Shown: positions 53,443 through 62,395 of the stretch, one piece after another | How positions within the stretch are numbered: the stretch's first letter is position 1 | How the letters are laid out: every line of letters starts with the position of its first letter | Assembly (NCBI RefSeq): GCF_963666145.1 | Contig: NZ_OY762614.1 | Coordinates: 4,950,501 to 5,014,500 of the forward strand | Direction: 5' to 3' | Origin: an uncultured Desulfobacter sp. | GTDB lineage: Bacteria; Desulfobacterota; Desulfobacteria; Desulfobacterales; Desulfobacteraceae | Length of the DNA stretch: 64,000 nt | The notes under the pieces: model-generated | Database searches by the model: none | Seen by the model: the letters and a program-made list of their open reading frames with translations, nothing else | Told to the model about the DNA's origin: nothing | Program-made: the position numbers and the translations under genes

Positions 53443-54024
53443 TTAGTCATCTTTTCCATCTCTCTCTAAAATATCTTGTTCAAGATTTTTACACTCCTTG
53501 AAGATCTCTGTGAAACGCCGGATCGACTGCCTAAAACGAATTGAACCATCTTCAATATCGAGAAATCCGTATCGGGCAAAACGACGGATAATACTTTGAA
53601 TTTTTTTCTCATTATCCACGCCGATACGTTGCATAATCTCTTTGTATTGTTTGATTTTGAGATGTGGCAGAGTGTTTATGATAACAGGACTCTCAAAAAC
53701 TGCTGTTATGGGGTCTTTCCCATTGTCGGCCAAGTAATCATATAGGACTGCCATAAATAGAGTCATTTCTCGACCAATAATATTTGTTATAGACCCTCCT
53801 TTAAGAGGGGCGAAATAATAAATATTATGAGTGCCCTCCGAAAGTTGATATCCTAACATTTCGAATAGTGTCTGATAATAATCAAGATTTTGTACAAGTT
53901 CACCGTAAACCATGTTGTTCTCGCCCCGGTTATCATCTATACAAAAATGATATCCACGGGAAAGTTTTTGATATATCTCGGAGACATGGTTGAGTCCCAA
54001 GGGATTTAAATTAATCGTTTCCAT
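53443..54024 (-). CDS. jetB: Wadjet JetB-like kleisin-associated subunit
   Basis: The start is at 54024 or two codons earlier; the product is about 193 aa. NMVYGELVQNLDYYQTLFEM and IYYFAPLKGGSITNIIGREM with a C-terminal winged-helix-like part (IQSIIRRFARYGFLDIEDGS) fit the MukE-like JetB/DUF4194 subunit. It overlaps both neighbours, jetA and jetC, as in intact Wadjet operons. The frame is complete. Confidence 0.82.
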   Translation of the reverse strand: METINLNPLGLNHVSEIYQKLSRGYHFCIDDNRGENNMVYGELVQNLDYYQTLFEMLGYQLSEGTHNIYYFAPLKGGSITNIIGREMTLFMAVLYDYLADNGKDPITAVFESPVIINTLPHLKIKQYKEIMQRIGVDNEKKIQSIIRRFARYGFLDIEDGSIRFRQSIRRFTEIFKECKNLEQDILERDGKDD

Positions 54025-55082
54025 AATCAACCCTGATCCTTTGTCCGGTTATCCGATGGCTTTTGGTTTTATATTCGTTTTTTCCAAGCTTTTGTATTTT
54101 CCAGCCATGGTTGGTTACCAACCACATCGCTTCTATAATACGGCCCGTTGAATATGCCGGATAAGAATTAATGACCCACTGCAAGGCATCTTCTACGGGG
54201 AGATCTTGCTCAAATTCATGTATAATCTTGGGTTTATTTAGGGGAGGAACAAACTTCTTGTTTCTTGCTTTTTGTTCATGAAAATTCAACAAGGCTATTG
54301 GCGGCGCAGGATTTTCTTTAATGTCTTTCAGGCCAAGGTAATATTTTTTTATCCCCGAATCGTTGTTCGTGAAGTATCCTTTTTCCTTTTTAAAGATACC
54401 CACAATCCCGCATTGGTCTATCAAGTCGAATTGTTCTTTTCGAGCCAAATCAAGAATATTGGAAATGCCTTTCGTGACTTCAGAATTCAAGCGGGCTTTT
54501 TGATACAAAGGCTCTAAAAGTCTTTTTGATTCCCTGTATGTTGACAATAAAATGTCCTTCATATCAAGAATTTTGTCTTTATGAATTCGGACATTCCTTC
54601 TTATGTCGTATTGAGCCCCGGACCTTTCCATGATTGTCAAAGATTGATTTAGCCGTCCAAGAACTGCATCAATCGTAGCATCAAAGGCCTCATTGACATC
54701 AATAAATTCCCCCATAGGATCAATATATTCATCCCACGCGTAGATTACGTCTGCATAACGTTGTTTCAATGGGATATAAGAATCTTGCCGTTTCGACAAC
54801 AATACAAGATTTTCTATAGCCTGAAGATTATTTTTAGCCTGTCTTCGGATACTTTGAATTTGCTGGTTAATGCGCCGTAAACTTCTTTCGGCGGTCTCCA
54901 AGTCGTTTTCCTGAATAACTTTCAAAACAGCCATACTCAATTTGTCAAATTGAGCAATGTGTACCCGAATGTTTTCAGATATTCCTAATTGCTGTTCGTT
55001 CAGAAGCAGTTCAACAATTTGGTCAGCTTTATCGGTCACAATTTGTCTATAAGTCCGAGGGCGTCTGAAAATTTTGAGCCAC
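54011..55082 (-). pseudogene. jetA: Wadjet JetA-like kleisin subunit, 5' part missing
   Basis: The open frame runs from a stop near 55082 without ATG; GTG at 55039 would start MTDKADQIVELLLNEQQLGI, 342 aa. The content (coiled segments TAERSLRRINQQIQSIRRQA and a C-terminal GRIIEAMWLVTNHGWKIQKL) corresponds to the middle and end of JetA proteins, which normally have a winged-helix N-terminus and about 450-500 residues. The N-terminal domain is not present upstream. Loss of the N-terminus should disable the complex independently of the jetC insertion. Confidence 0.75.
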
Positions 55083-55174
55083 TATATATGGTATCTGATT
55101 TGAAAAACCATTATCAATTTATTAGAATAATTTCTTAAATCAAAGTAATAGGATGCCCTCTGGCAGATCCGGGA

Positions 55175-55684
55175 ATGAATGATATAATTTATCGATACCG
55201 AAATATTCTTTTTTTCACATATATAGGACTTTCTGCATTTTTTTTAATGAGATTAGAATCTATTTTTAATGGAGGTTTTTACTATTCAGTTCGTATTTTA
55301 TGGCTACCACTTGCTATTATAATTTTTGGATATACTTGGCTAAATCGGAATTTCTTTTATAGTGTTAATAAGAACAAAATTACAACATGGGTGCTTGTAA
55401 TTATGCTCTATGTGTTATCACTTTTGATGACATGGCCATATTTAATGGCGGTTAATGCCTTTACCGGAAACGGCGATGAAATAGTCTACGAAGGGCCAAT
55501 TGAAAGGAAATGGATTAGCAAAGGAAAGCGTTGGACCTATCATTTGGTCATTCGAGATCAAAAATCAATGGAAATAGTAACTCTGAATTGTGGCAAAAAT
55601 TATTATAATTCAGTATCAGAAGGTAATTTTATAACTGAGCATTTTTATATGGGAGGCCTTGGCTTCCCATATCGCTGGAAATAA
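55175..55684 (+). CDS. Membrane protein of unknown function
   Basis: The 169-aa product has three hydrophobic helices (about 8-27, 36-54 and 65-90) and a C-terminal soluble part (GPIERKWISKGKRWTYHLVI). GGGAATG before the start is a weak ribosome site. It is not recognised. The 14-bp CACAATTTGTCTAT occurs on both sides of this gene (55037-55050 and 55862-55875), hinting that the segment came in as a unit. Confidence 0.55.
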   Translation: MNDIIYRYRNILFFTYIGLSAFFLMRLESIFNGGFYYSVRILWLPLAIIIFGYTWLNRNFFYSVNKNKITTWVLVIMLYVLSLLMTWPYLMAVNAFTGNGDEIVYEGPIERKWISKGKRWTYHLVIRDQKSMEIVTLNCGKNYYNSVSEGNFITEHFYMGGLGFPYRWK

Positions 55685-56065
55685 AAGATGTTCTAATCGA
55701 GATAGGACTTCCCCCAACTAAGGAGCCTTACCACATCACCCGGAATACGAATATAGTATCAAGGTGGCTCGGCTCATCAGGAGATCAATTCCCGGACAAA
55801 TACTCTGTCAAGGGACCGGATATAAATCTATTTTTGTAAATTTTTAAGGAAAAACGGACACCACAATTTGTCTATCATGTGTCACCGAAAAGCTTGTCAA
55901 TAAAGGCGTTCATTTCTTTTTTCAGTGCTCAGGACGCCCTCAATCCAGAAGGTGAGCTTTAGTGTTGGAAATGCTCCGGAGTGACAGGGATAGTCCACTG
56001 TGTTCATTCGTCTAAAAAGTGGGGAATGTTCTGTAAGTAGTCTTCACTTCAGACCCTTGATTTGA
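55685..56065. other. Intergenic region, nothing recognised
   Basis: Holds the second copy of CACAATTTGTCTAT at 55862. On the minus strand a short frame ALKKEMNAFIDKLFGDT ends at 55880, possibly the tail of a lost gene. No complete gene is supported. Confidence 0.4.
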
Positions 56066-57106
56066 TCTTCCAAATTTTCGATCCAGGTCAGAAATAACAA
56101 AAAAAATCACGCCGTTTCAATAAAAGCTTGGGAAATATATGAATTGCATCTGAACGAGATAGAGAGTAAAGATAAAATTTTAAAAATCGGGGAAAGTACG
56201 TTTTGCAGGAGGATTCATCATTGGGAGTGGCTTGTGGGAGAAAAAAGCAAAAAGAAGAATAAAAAAAGACTTAAAAAAACGATGTTAATCCGTAATTCCG
56301 CCAACAGGCAATCGCCGGCCTCCAGAGTAGAGGTGGCAAAGGATTTAATGCCTCAAGATGGGAATGAGGATAGAAGACTCCTAACTACCATGACCAAAGA
56401 ATTCTATATGCTGGCCAGATTGCATTATGATTTGTTGGATTCAGAAAAAATACATCGGGTATTTTTAAAACTTCGTTGTATGCAACATGATCCGTTGCGA
56501 GATAGATGGGTATGGCTGTACGAGGCGGAAGCCAAGAGATTGAAGTTCAAGGGCACGTATAAGGATATTCCTATTGAAAGAAGACCGATTGTTCTTGGGG
56601 CTTTTTTCTTCAGGAACAAGGGGAAAATGGTTCTTGACCTTAATTCCTTTGATCGGGCCATCAAAGCAGTCGTATTTTTCGACAAATATTTACCAAGAAA
56701 GGCCGCTAAGGTTAAAGATATTACTGTTTTGAATAAGTTTCATGATGGCTCAAAAGGATTTGTCCCTAAACACCAGGACTATTTCGATAAGGGGTTGGAA
56801 GAGGTGATTGATCCCAATGGTCTGATCAATGACCTGAAGATGGCTACGTCCACTATCGAAAACCCCATGGAAAAAGTCAATGCCGCATATCCCCGAATGA
56901 TGGAAGAGTTTCAAAAATCCATTCCGGAAGTTGAACGTATGCCCATTCATTTCTATGAAGATGGGATATCCAGTCTAAAGGGGCGTCTTTCCATGCGGGA
57001 AATAATTGCCATGCAACATTGGCAAGGAAATAGCGATTACTCGTTCAATAATGTGTTCGAGCAGATCTTGCCACTGATAGTGCCATTACCGAAACCCGAA
57101 GAATAG
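56066..57106 (+). CDS. IS66-accessory-like protein, start unclear
   Basis: The frame is open from 56066 with no ATG before 56282; TTG at 56144 is one choice and would give 320 aa. SIKAWEIYELHLNEIESKDK and GESTFCRRIHHWEWL upstream recall the HTH of IS66 TnpA proteins. The main part (MTKEFYMLARLHYDLLDSEK, PIHFYEDGISSLKGRLSMRE) is unknown to me. The next gene is IS66 TnpB-like, so this is probably part of an unusual or decayed IS66-type element. The true N-terminus may be missing. Confidence 0.45.
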   Translation, partial: SSKFSIQVRNNKKNHAVSIKAWEIYELHLNEIESKDKILKIGESTFCRRIHHWEWLVGEKSKKKNKKRLKKTMLIRNSANRQSPASRVEVAKDLMPQDGNEDRRLLTTMTKEFYMLARLHYDLLDSEKIHRVFLKLRCMQHDPLRDRWVWLYEAEAKRLKFKGTYKDIPIERRPIVLGAFFFRNKGKMVLDLNSFDRAIKAVVFFDKYLPRKAAKVKDITVLNKFHDGSKGFVPKHQDYFDKGLEEVIDPNGLINDLKMATSTIENPMEKVNAAYPRMMEEFQKSIPEVERMPIHFYEDGISSLKGRLSMREIIAMQHWQGNSDYSFNNVFEQILPLIVPLPKPEE

Positions 57107-57213
57107 AAGGGAAAAAAATCGGATCAGGCTGATCATCAATCCTTGATTATTGATTTATAACCAATGAATGAACCGGATAAACCGGTGACAGGCTTAAGGA
57201 ATCGACAAAAAAC

Positions 57214-57570
57214 ATGATATACATACCACCACAATCGATTATTTTCGCGATTCCGAAACATATCCGTTTTGATATTCCTATCGATCAAATAACAGGCATT
57301 TGTAAAAGATACAGATTAGATTATTTTTCAGGAGATATTTATGCCTTCAGAGATGAAAACGAAACCCAAATAGGCTTATTAACCTATGATGGCCATGGAA
57401 TTCAATGGTGTATAAAAAGATACTCAGAGGGAAAAATCAGTTGGTGGCCTCATGATACTGAAGTCGTACAATTGTTGCCAAGAGATTTACAAATAATGCT
57501 TTGGGGTGGAAATCCCAGCAAAATTAAAATGCCGGAAATGTGGAAACCAATTCATAATCTAAAGCGGTAA
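57214..57570 (+). CDS. IS66 TnpB-like protein (IS66 Orf2)
   Basis: The 118-aa product has the IS66 Orf2 layout: an N-terminal strand with DIPIDQITGICKRY, then FSGDIYAFRDENETQIGLLT, YDGHGIQWCIKRYSEGKISW and a C-terminal Leu-rich end (LLPRDLQIMLWGGN). The usual K-L-L-Y-W-D-x-G signature is present as LLTYDGHG. No TnpC DDE transposase follows, so the element is incomplete. Confidence 0.65.
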   Translation: MIYIPPQSIIFAIPKHIRFDIPIDQITGICKRYRLDYFSGDIYAFRDENETQIGLLTYDGHGIQWCIKRYSEGKISWWPHDTEVVQLLPRDLQIMLWGGNPSKIKMPEMWKPIHNLKR

Positions 57571-57897
57571 AACGAAACTTTTTTGAATGAAAACAGCATC
57601 TTTTATTACGATTTATCTTGCTGGATTTTGCATATCTGGCCCATAATCACAGGGCGTCTGGTGCGCCCTTCTATCTAAAAAAAACGGATGTCGTCAGACG
57701 AATAGTCTTCGCTGTCCAGATAATTTCTTGACTGGCAAAATCAAAGGCATTCATGTAAAAAGTTCTGAATTTCCTTTCATGATGTATTGTTGGGAAAGAG
57801 GGAGCAGGTTTGATGAATTCCAGGGGCTTTAATCAGAAGTAGAGTACTCTATATTATAAGTGAATATATGTTCAATAAAAAGTGAAAATAGAGTCTA
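57571..57897. other. Intergenic region with small palindrome
   Basis: No gene. TAGAGTACTCTA (57840-57851), a 12-bp palindrome next to TATATTATAAG, lies 47 bp before the MBL gene start and could be its operator and -10 region. Confidence 0.4.
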
Positions 57898-58659
57898 ATG
57901 GATAATTGGTTTACAATAGATCAAATTGACAAAAAAACATTCATTATAAGCGAGTACCGCCACTGGGAGGAAACGCATTGTTATCTCTTAAATGGTTCTA
58001 AGTTCAGCTTGCTTATTGATACTGGGCTCGGGATCTGTGATATCCATAACGAAGTGAAAAAATTAACTGACAATCCAATTATTGCAGTAGCCACCCATAT
58101 TCATTGGGACCATATTGGTGGTCATAAATTTTTTCCGGATTTTTATGCTCATCAATCTGAACTGAATTGGCTTGACGGCGAATTTCCTTTAACAATAGAT
58201 CAGATAAAGGATATGGTTATTGATCGGTGTAAGCTACCGGACAATTATGATGTAAGCAAATATGAATTTTTTCAGGGTAAGCCTACAAAAATCCTTAAAA
58301 ACAATGAAATTATCGATATTGGGAACCGTTCTATTCAAATACTACATACGCCTGGACATTCACCGGGGCATATGTGTTTTTGGGAAAAGGAGCAAGGCTA
58401 TCTTTTTACTGGCGACCTCGTTTACAAGGATACGCTATTTGCGTACTTTCCGTCTACCGACCCCGAAGCATATCTAAACTCTCTTGAGTTGGTAGCGATG
58501 CTGCCAGTGAAGCATGTATTTCCAGCACATCATACTTTGAAAATTCAACCTGAAATCTTGACAAGAATGTGTGACGCTTTTCGTCAATTGAAAAATGAGG
58601 GGAATTTGCACCATGGTAGCGGGATATTTGAATTTGGTGATTGGGCCGTATGGCTTTAA
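57898..58659 (+). CDS. Metallo-beta-lactamase fold hydrolase (second)
   Basis: The 253-aa protein has VATHIHWDHIGGH (HxHxDH motif), ILHTPGHSPGHMCFWEKE, LFTGDLVYKD and HVFPAHHTL, a full set of metal ligands of the glyoxalase II-like MBL fold. No signal peptide. The start ATG at 57898 lacks a strong ribosome site (AAAATAGAGTCTA). It is followed after 106 bp by a split acetyltransferase gene. Confidence 0.88.
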   Translation: MDNWFTIDQIDKKTFIISEYRHWEETHCYLLNGSKFSLLIDTGLGICDIHNEVKKLTDNPIIAVATHIHWDHIGGHKFFPDFYAHQSELNWLDGEFPLTIDQIKDMVIDRCKLPDNYDVSKYEFFQGKPTKILKNNEIIDIGNRSIQILHTPGHSPGHMCFWEKEQGYLFTGDLVYKDTLFAYFPSTDPEAYLNSLELVAMLPVKHVFPAHHTLKIQPEILTRMCDAFRQLKNEGNLHHGSGIFEFGDWAVWL

Positions 58660-58873
58660 TAGAGACATCTAAGGTAGAAAGTGTGTATGCCGACAAGCTG
58701 TTAATCTCGTTACGTGTGGTCCGGTGCCCGTTAAGCGTAGCGTTTAACATTTATCGAGTTAAATAATGAAGATTGAAGATGCCCGAAAGGTAGATCACCA
58801 GAAGTTAATAGAAATATGGGAATCATCAGTTCGAGCAACACATGATTTTTTGGCTGAGGAAGATTTAATAGAA

Positions 58874-60468
58874 CTGAAGTTTCCTAAAAATTAATACTGG
58901 CTCAAAGGACGTTTAAAATGCAGTTGGTATGGAAATTGAAATTCATTTTTCATACCAAAGAGAAAGGTTTGATTAAGATAAATTATTGATTTTATTAAAA
59001 TAAACCTCGTTAAACTTTTGAAAAAGTAGGCGCTCCTATGGTATACTACAATTATGGCTAAATACTTGAAACTATACAAAAAAAGGAGCAGCCTACCATG
59101 TTTATATTACGTGATTTGCTACGACCTCTGCAAGCTGAATTTTCAAATACTGCTCAGGGACAGAAAAGAAAAGTCTGGTTTGCATACACGTTGCTGGCTG
59201 TGGTGGTGCCATTTACATCTTCAATCACCTCCAATCTGTTACGTGCCCTGCAAACTTTGTTCGGTTTTAAACTGCAAAGTCAGAGGTTTTATGCCTTTAT
59301 GGCGAGTCCGACATTACCGTGGGAAGGATTATGGCAAGCCATGTGGGGAATGATTCCGTCACCAGTTGTAGAAGGACGAATTATGGTAGCACTGGATGAT
59401 TCTATAAATCCAAAGAGTGGAAAGAAAATTTTTGGTTGCGCACATTTTCACGACCATGCAGCAAAGTCCAACCAGAGTTCCTACCCATGGTCACAGTGCA
59501 TTCTGGCAGTAGGGTTATTGAAAAAAATAAAATCTCGATGGGCCTGCCTGCCTCTTGATTTTCGGTTTTATATGATGAAAAAGGATATTGAGGCAGAATC
59601 TGCTACAGCCCAACGAAAAGGGGAAGTTCTTCCTTTTGAAGACAAAATGGCACAGGCTGCCACAATGATAAAGGGCATTCAAAATTATTATAATCAACCA
59701 GTGTTGACTGTGACAGATAGCTGGTTTGGCAATAATGGCCTCTGGTCCAGGTTAGATCGTGGAAAAGAAGGTTCTTTCCATCTACTTTCTCGTATGCGCA
59801 CAAATATTACATTGTATGGTTTTGCACCTGTGCCTACGGGAAAAACTAAGACTGGGCGCCCACGAAAATATGGCCGACGTATGGGTTCTGTGGATGATTG
59901 TGCAGCGAAATTTAAAGAAAACTCCCAGGCTTATACGGTTTTTCTTTACGGCAAAAACAGAGAAGTACAGGCATATTCACAAACCGTTATGCTAAAAACG
60001 ATGAAGTGTCAGGTGCGAGTTGTTTGGGTTTATCGGAAAACACGATACGTTGCCCTGATGACCACAGATATGGCGCTTTCGGTTGAGCAAATTATAGAAT
60101 ATTATGGTGCGCGCTGGAAAATAGAATCCGGATTTAAGGAGATCAAGCAGGAGATTGGCAGTTCAAAATCACAAGTTCGGAATGCGGAATCCGTATTGAA
60201 TCACCTTAACTTCTGCATGATGGCCACTACGCTGATATGGATCTATGCCGACCGGTTGGAAAAGGCACCAGACCGAAGACATAAAATTCGGGGACGATCT
60301 GGATTTGCATTTTCTGATGTGCGCAGGATTATTGCCGAGACGGCATTGAGTTCTGATTTTTGTGGGGTTTGCCCTGTGCCAGGTCAAACCCCACAAAAAT
60401 CTTTCGTCAAGACCCTGCTACGCATGGTTGCATAGCAAGGGGCTCAATAAATTTACAGGAAACTTTAG
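58874..60468 (+). mobile_element. IS4-superfamily insertion sequence
   Basis: The ends CTGAAGTTTCCTAAAAATT and, inverted, CTAAAGTTTCCTGTAAATT agree at 16 of 19 positions. TTAATAGAA (or TTAATAGAACT if the next two bases are counted) is duplicated at 58865-58873 and 60469-60477. It carries one transposase gene. Confidence 0.92.
59098..60435 (+). CDS. IS4-superfamily transposase with YREK motif
   Basis: The 445-aa protein has IMVALDDSINPKSGKKIFG, VLTVTDSWFGNNGLW and YGARWKIESGFKEIKQEIG, which give the DDE triad; the last is the Y-(2)-R-(3)-E-(6)-K signature of IS4-type enzymes. AAGGAGCAGCCTACC lies before the ATG. The gene is complete. Confidence 0.92.
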   Translation: MFILRDLLRPLQAEFSNTAQGQKRKVWFAYTLLAVVVPFTSSITSNLLRALQTLFGFKLQSQRFYAFMASPTLPWEGLWQAMWGMIPSPVVEGRIMVALDDSINPKSGKKIFGCAHFHDHAAKSNQSSYPWSQCILAVGLLKKIKSRWACLPLDFRFYMMKKDIEAESATAQRKGEVLPFEDKMAQAATMIKGIQNYYNQPVLTVTDSWFGNNGLWSRLDRGKEGSFHLLSRMRTNITLYGFAPVPTGKTKTGRPRKYGRRMGSVDDCAAKFKENSQAYTVFLYGKNREVQAYSQTVMLKTMKCQVRVVWVYRKTRYVALMTTDMALSVEQIIEYYGARWKIESGFKEIKQEIGSSKSQVRNAESVLNHLNFCMMATTLIWIYADRLEKAPDRRHKIRGRSGFAFSDVRRIIAETALSSDFCGVCPVPGQTPQKSFVKTLLRMVA

Positions 60469-60810
60469 TTAATAGAACTTAAGCCATTAATACTTGAACA
60501 GTACTTTGATGCTGTTAATTTGAAGTGTGCGAAAAACAGTGAAGGTGAAATAATAGGATTTTGCGGTGTCCATGATGGCAATATTGAAATGCTGTTTATT
60601 TCACCAGAGGCCCGTGGAAATGGTGTGGGTTCATTTTTAGTGTCGCATGCCATCCACAACCTGGGGGCATCAAAGGTCGATGTCAATGAACAGAATGGTC
60701 AGGCCCTGGGTTTTTATCAACATATTGGATTCTCAATAATAGGACGTTCGGAACTTGACGATCAAGGAAAACCTTATCCTCTGCTGCATATGGAGTTATT
60801 AGAGATTTAA

Positions 60811-61254
60811 CAACAGCCGAACCTCGAACCAGGTTCCCGATTTTAATATCTTAATGCTTTTTCTGATTAGAAGTACAGGGAAAGTCTGGGGGGGGCTTCC
60901 AACCGTAAAATGGACCTTGTTTTGGAGGTAGTCTGCTCTATTGAGAATATTTTTTGTCTGGTAAAATCAAATTTTTTAATCCGACGTTTGACCGTAAGAT
61001 TTGTGGTTAGCGGAAAAAAAATCAAAGCACAACATCTTGGGGAACATGTTTTGTCCGGAAAGCGAGCCCTACCATTTGTAAGGATCGCTGGCGTAAGCTC
61101 AAAAGTCCTGATTCATTCTTCTGGAATTGATCACTGTATTCAAAATCTTGGCAGCCCGGTTAAATAGACAAAGTCAACGCCATACTCAGTAGCAGTCAGG
61201 GCAAAAGAGAATATCAATCTGGCCCGTCCGCCTCACCCTGGATGTCTACTGAAG
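60811..61254. other. Intergenic region, no supported gene
   Basis: An 85-codon plus-strand frame at 60910-61167 has no ribosome site or recognisable product, and its sequence is not conserved with anything I know. Nothing else is seen. Confidence 0.4.
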
Positions 61255-62043
61255 CTAAATGTTGGGCATTTTTGTATTTAACTCTGTTAGAAACCTCTGA
61301 GCTATTTCCATGAAAAAGGTTTTTTCGAACTCAGATTCGTATATATGTTTTTGCATTTCAGGAGTAAATTCAAATTTTTGGTCCGCCTTTGCCCGATCAG
61401 CTACAACCAATAGCCAACATTTATCACATCTTTTCAAATATTCATTGTTTATCCTGTTCTTTTTGGTGATTGCAGCTTGAAGCTCAGGAATGAATCCTAT
61501 ACGAACAAAATCTGGTTCCATCACTTCCCAACGATGATGATCAAGCCAAACCTTCCCATTAATAGTACCTGGTGAAACGTAAACGAGAGAAATACCGACA
61601 AAAGGGGATGGGGGATCAATTTTAACTGAGTTTCCATCCGCCATCTTCATTATATTGTCCAAGTTCTTTTTAACTGTGTCCAATAATGCCTGAACTACTT
61701 GATTTCCTTTTTGCTTAAATCTGTAAAAATGGTTATGAAAATTCACCTTCACATTAAGAGGGGGTAATCCTTGATCGGCTGCAAGCTGCCCAGCTTTTAT
61801 GACAATACCCCGATGGATGCCTTTCAATTGCGCCAGTGACGGGACTCCTTTCGCAGAACCTATTTTTTTTATTTCGGTATGCTCTATCCCTACAATTAAC
61901 TCACCGCTTTGAAACAGGAAGTCAGGTCTCTGGGAAACATCTTTTCGGGATAGTTCATCTCCAGGAAGTGCTTGGAGCGTTGAGAAAACCTCTATATGAA
62001 ATCGCTCATGTTTGTTCTTTCGGTTTGCTTGATTATTATCCAT
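61255..62043 (-). CDS. Protein of unknown function, possible PD-(D/E)xK-like nuclease
   Basis: The 262-aa protein has RPDFLFQSGELIVGIEHTEI (D41, E54, E57) near the N-terminus, similar in spacing to the active site of restriction-like nucleases although the usual lysine is replaced. The rest contains no recognised motif; a conserved-looking CDKCWLLVVADRA segment fits the C-terminal strand often seen in this class. It stands alone and starts with a Lys/Asn-rich segment. The assignment is tentative. Confidence 0.45.
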   Translation of the reverse strand: MDNNQANRKNKHERFHIEVFSTLQALPGDELSRKDVSQRPDFLFQSGELIVGIEHTEIKKIGSAKGVPSLAQLKGIHRGIVIKAGQLAADQGLPPLNVKVNFHNHFYRFKQKGNQVVQALLDTVKKNLDNIMKMADGNSVKIDPPSPFVGISLVYVSPGTINGKVWLDHHRWEVMEPDFVRIGFIPELQAAITKKNRINNEYLKRCDKCWLLVVADRAKADQKFEFTPEMQKHIYESEFEKTFFMEIAQRFLTELNTKMPNI

Positions 62044-62395
62044 TTCTATTTTGGTTTTTCGAAATAAATTAACGTAACTAAAATTTAATACTCTGCGATT
62101 TATCCAGATACAACATTTTGTATTTTAAAAATCCCATAAAAAGGACAGATAATAGACACAAGGCTCGCCTTGGCTGTTATCTGAACGTATTTCTCACCTG
62201 ACGGTGTGCAGCGCAGCGGAACATCGGTCAGGTGTAGAAAATGGTTCGCTTGAATTATGTTTCAAAATTTGAACTATATTGCTTTTCGATACGATTATAG
62301 GGCTGTATACAAAGATTTGTATCTTGTTGTTCAGTCTTGCCAAATATTTTTAAAGATCGCTCCAAGAAAAATTCATCAATAGCTATTTAAAATTT
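62044..62395. other. Intergenic region with dispersed repeat
   Basis: CCAGATACAACATTTTGTAT (62104-62123) matches the motif at 4347. AAGGCTCGCC near 62160 and the stem CACCTGAC...GTCAGGTG (about 62197-62237) follow. No gene. Confidence 0.5.

Larger units (their letters stand above)
49271..53459 (-). pseudogene. jetC: Wadjet JetC-like SMC ATPase, split by an insertion sequence
   Basis: The 5' part (to 52061) begins MEKMTKQILGIRKLALLNSG with Walker A GPNNMGKSTVINAL (37-50), a long coiled coil and ends near MTRIKKILVI. The 3' part (50692 down to 49271) resumes ILSRCRGGFYQDGDITINLA, has a second coiled coil and the Walker B region IPIYIDEAGQIDSINQKTLI. The IS at 50693-52060 lies between. Even after removal of the IS with one TTATAA kept, the frames are off by one, so the gene is broken twice or the insertion removed bases. 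JetC is the motor subunit, so the system should be inactive. Confidence 0.9.
58766..60810 (+). pseudogene. GNAT acetyltransferase split by an IS4-type element
   Basis: The 5' part (58766-58873) encodes MKIEDARKVDHQKLIEIWES and FLAEEDLIE; the 3' part (from 60469) continues LKPLILEQYFDAVNLKCAKN and has the acetyl-CoA loop MLFISPEARGNGVGSFLVSH and LGFYQHIGF. The TTAATAGAA repeat joins them exactly in frame, restoring a protein of about 148 aa. The insertion is therefore recent. Substrate unknown. Confidence 0.85.

Noticed and set aside
55037..55875. 14-bp direct repeats CACAATTTGTCTAT as target duplicates of an insertion that removed the jetA start.
   Set aside because: The reading frame beyond the second repeat does not continue jetA, so the insertion model is not supported.
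58725..58755. Integron attC site suggested by GTTAAGCGTAGCGTTTAAC between the MBL and acetyltransferase genes.
   Set aside because: The two core-like boxes are adjacent and in the wrong order for an attC, and no integrase is in the window.
60910..61167. 85-codon frame on the plus strand.
   Set aside because: No start signal, no family, and composition like the surrounding noncoding DNA.
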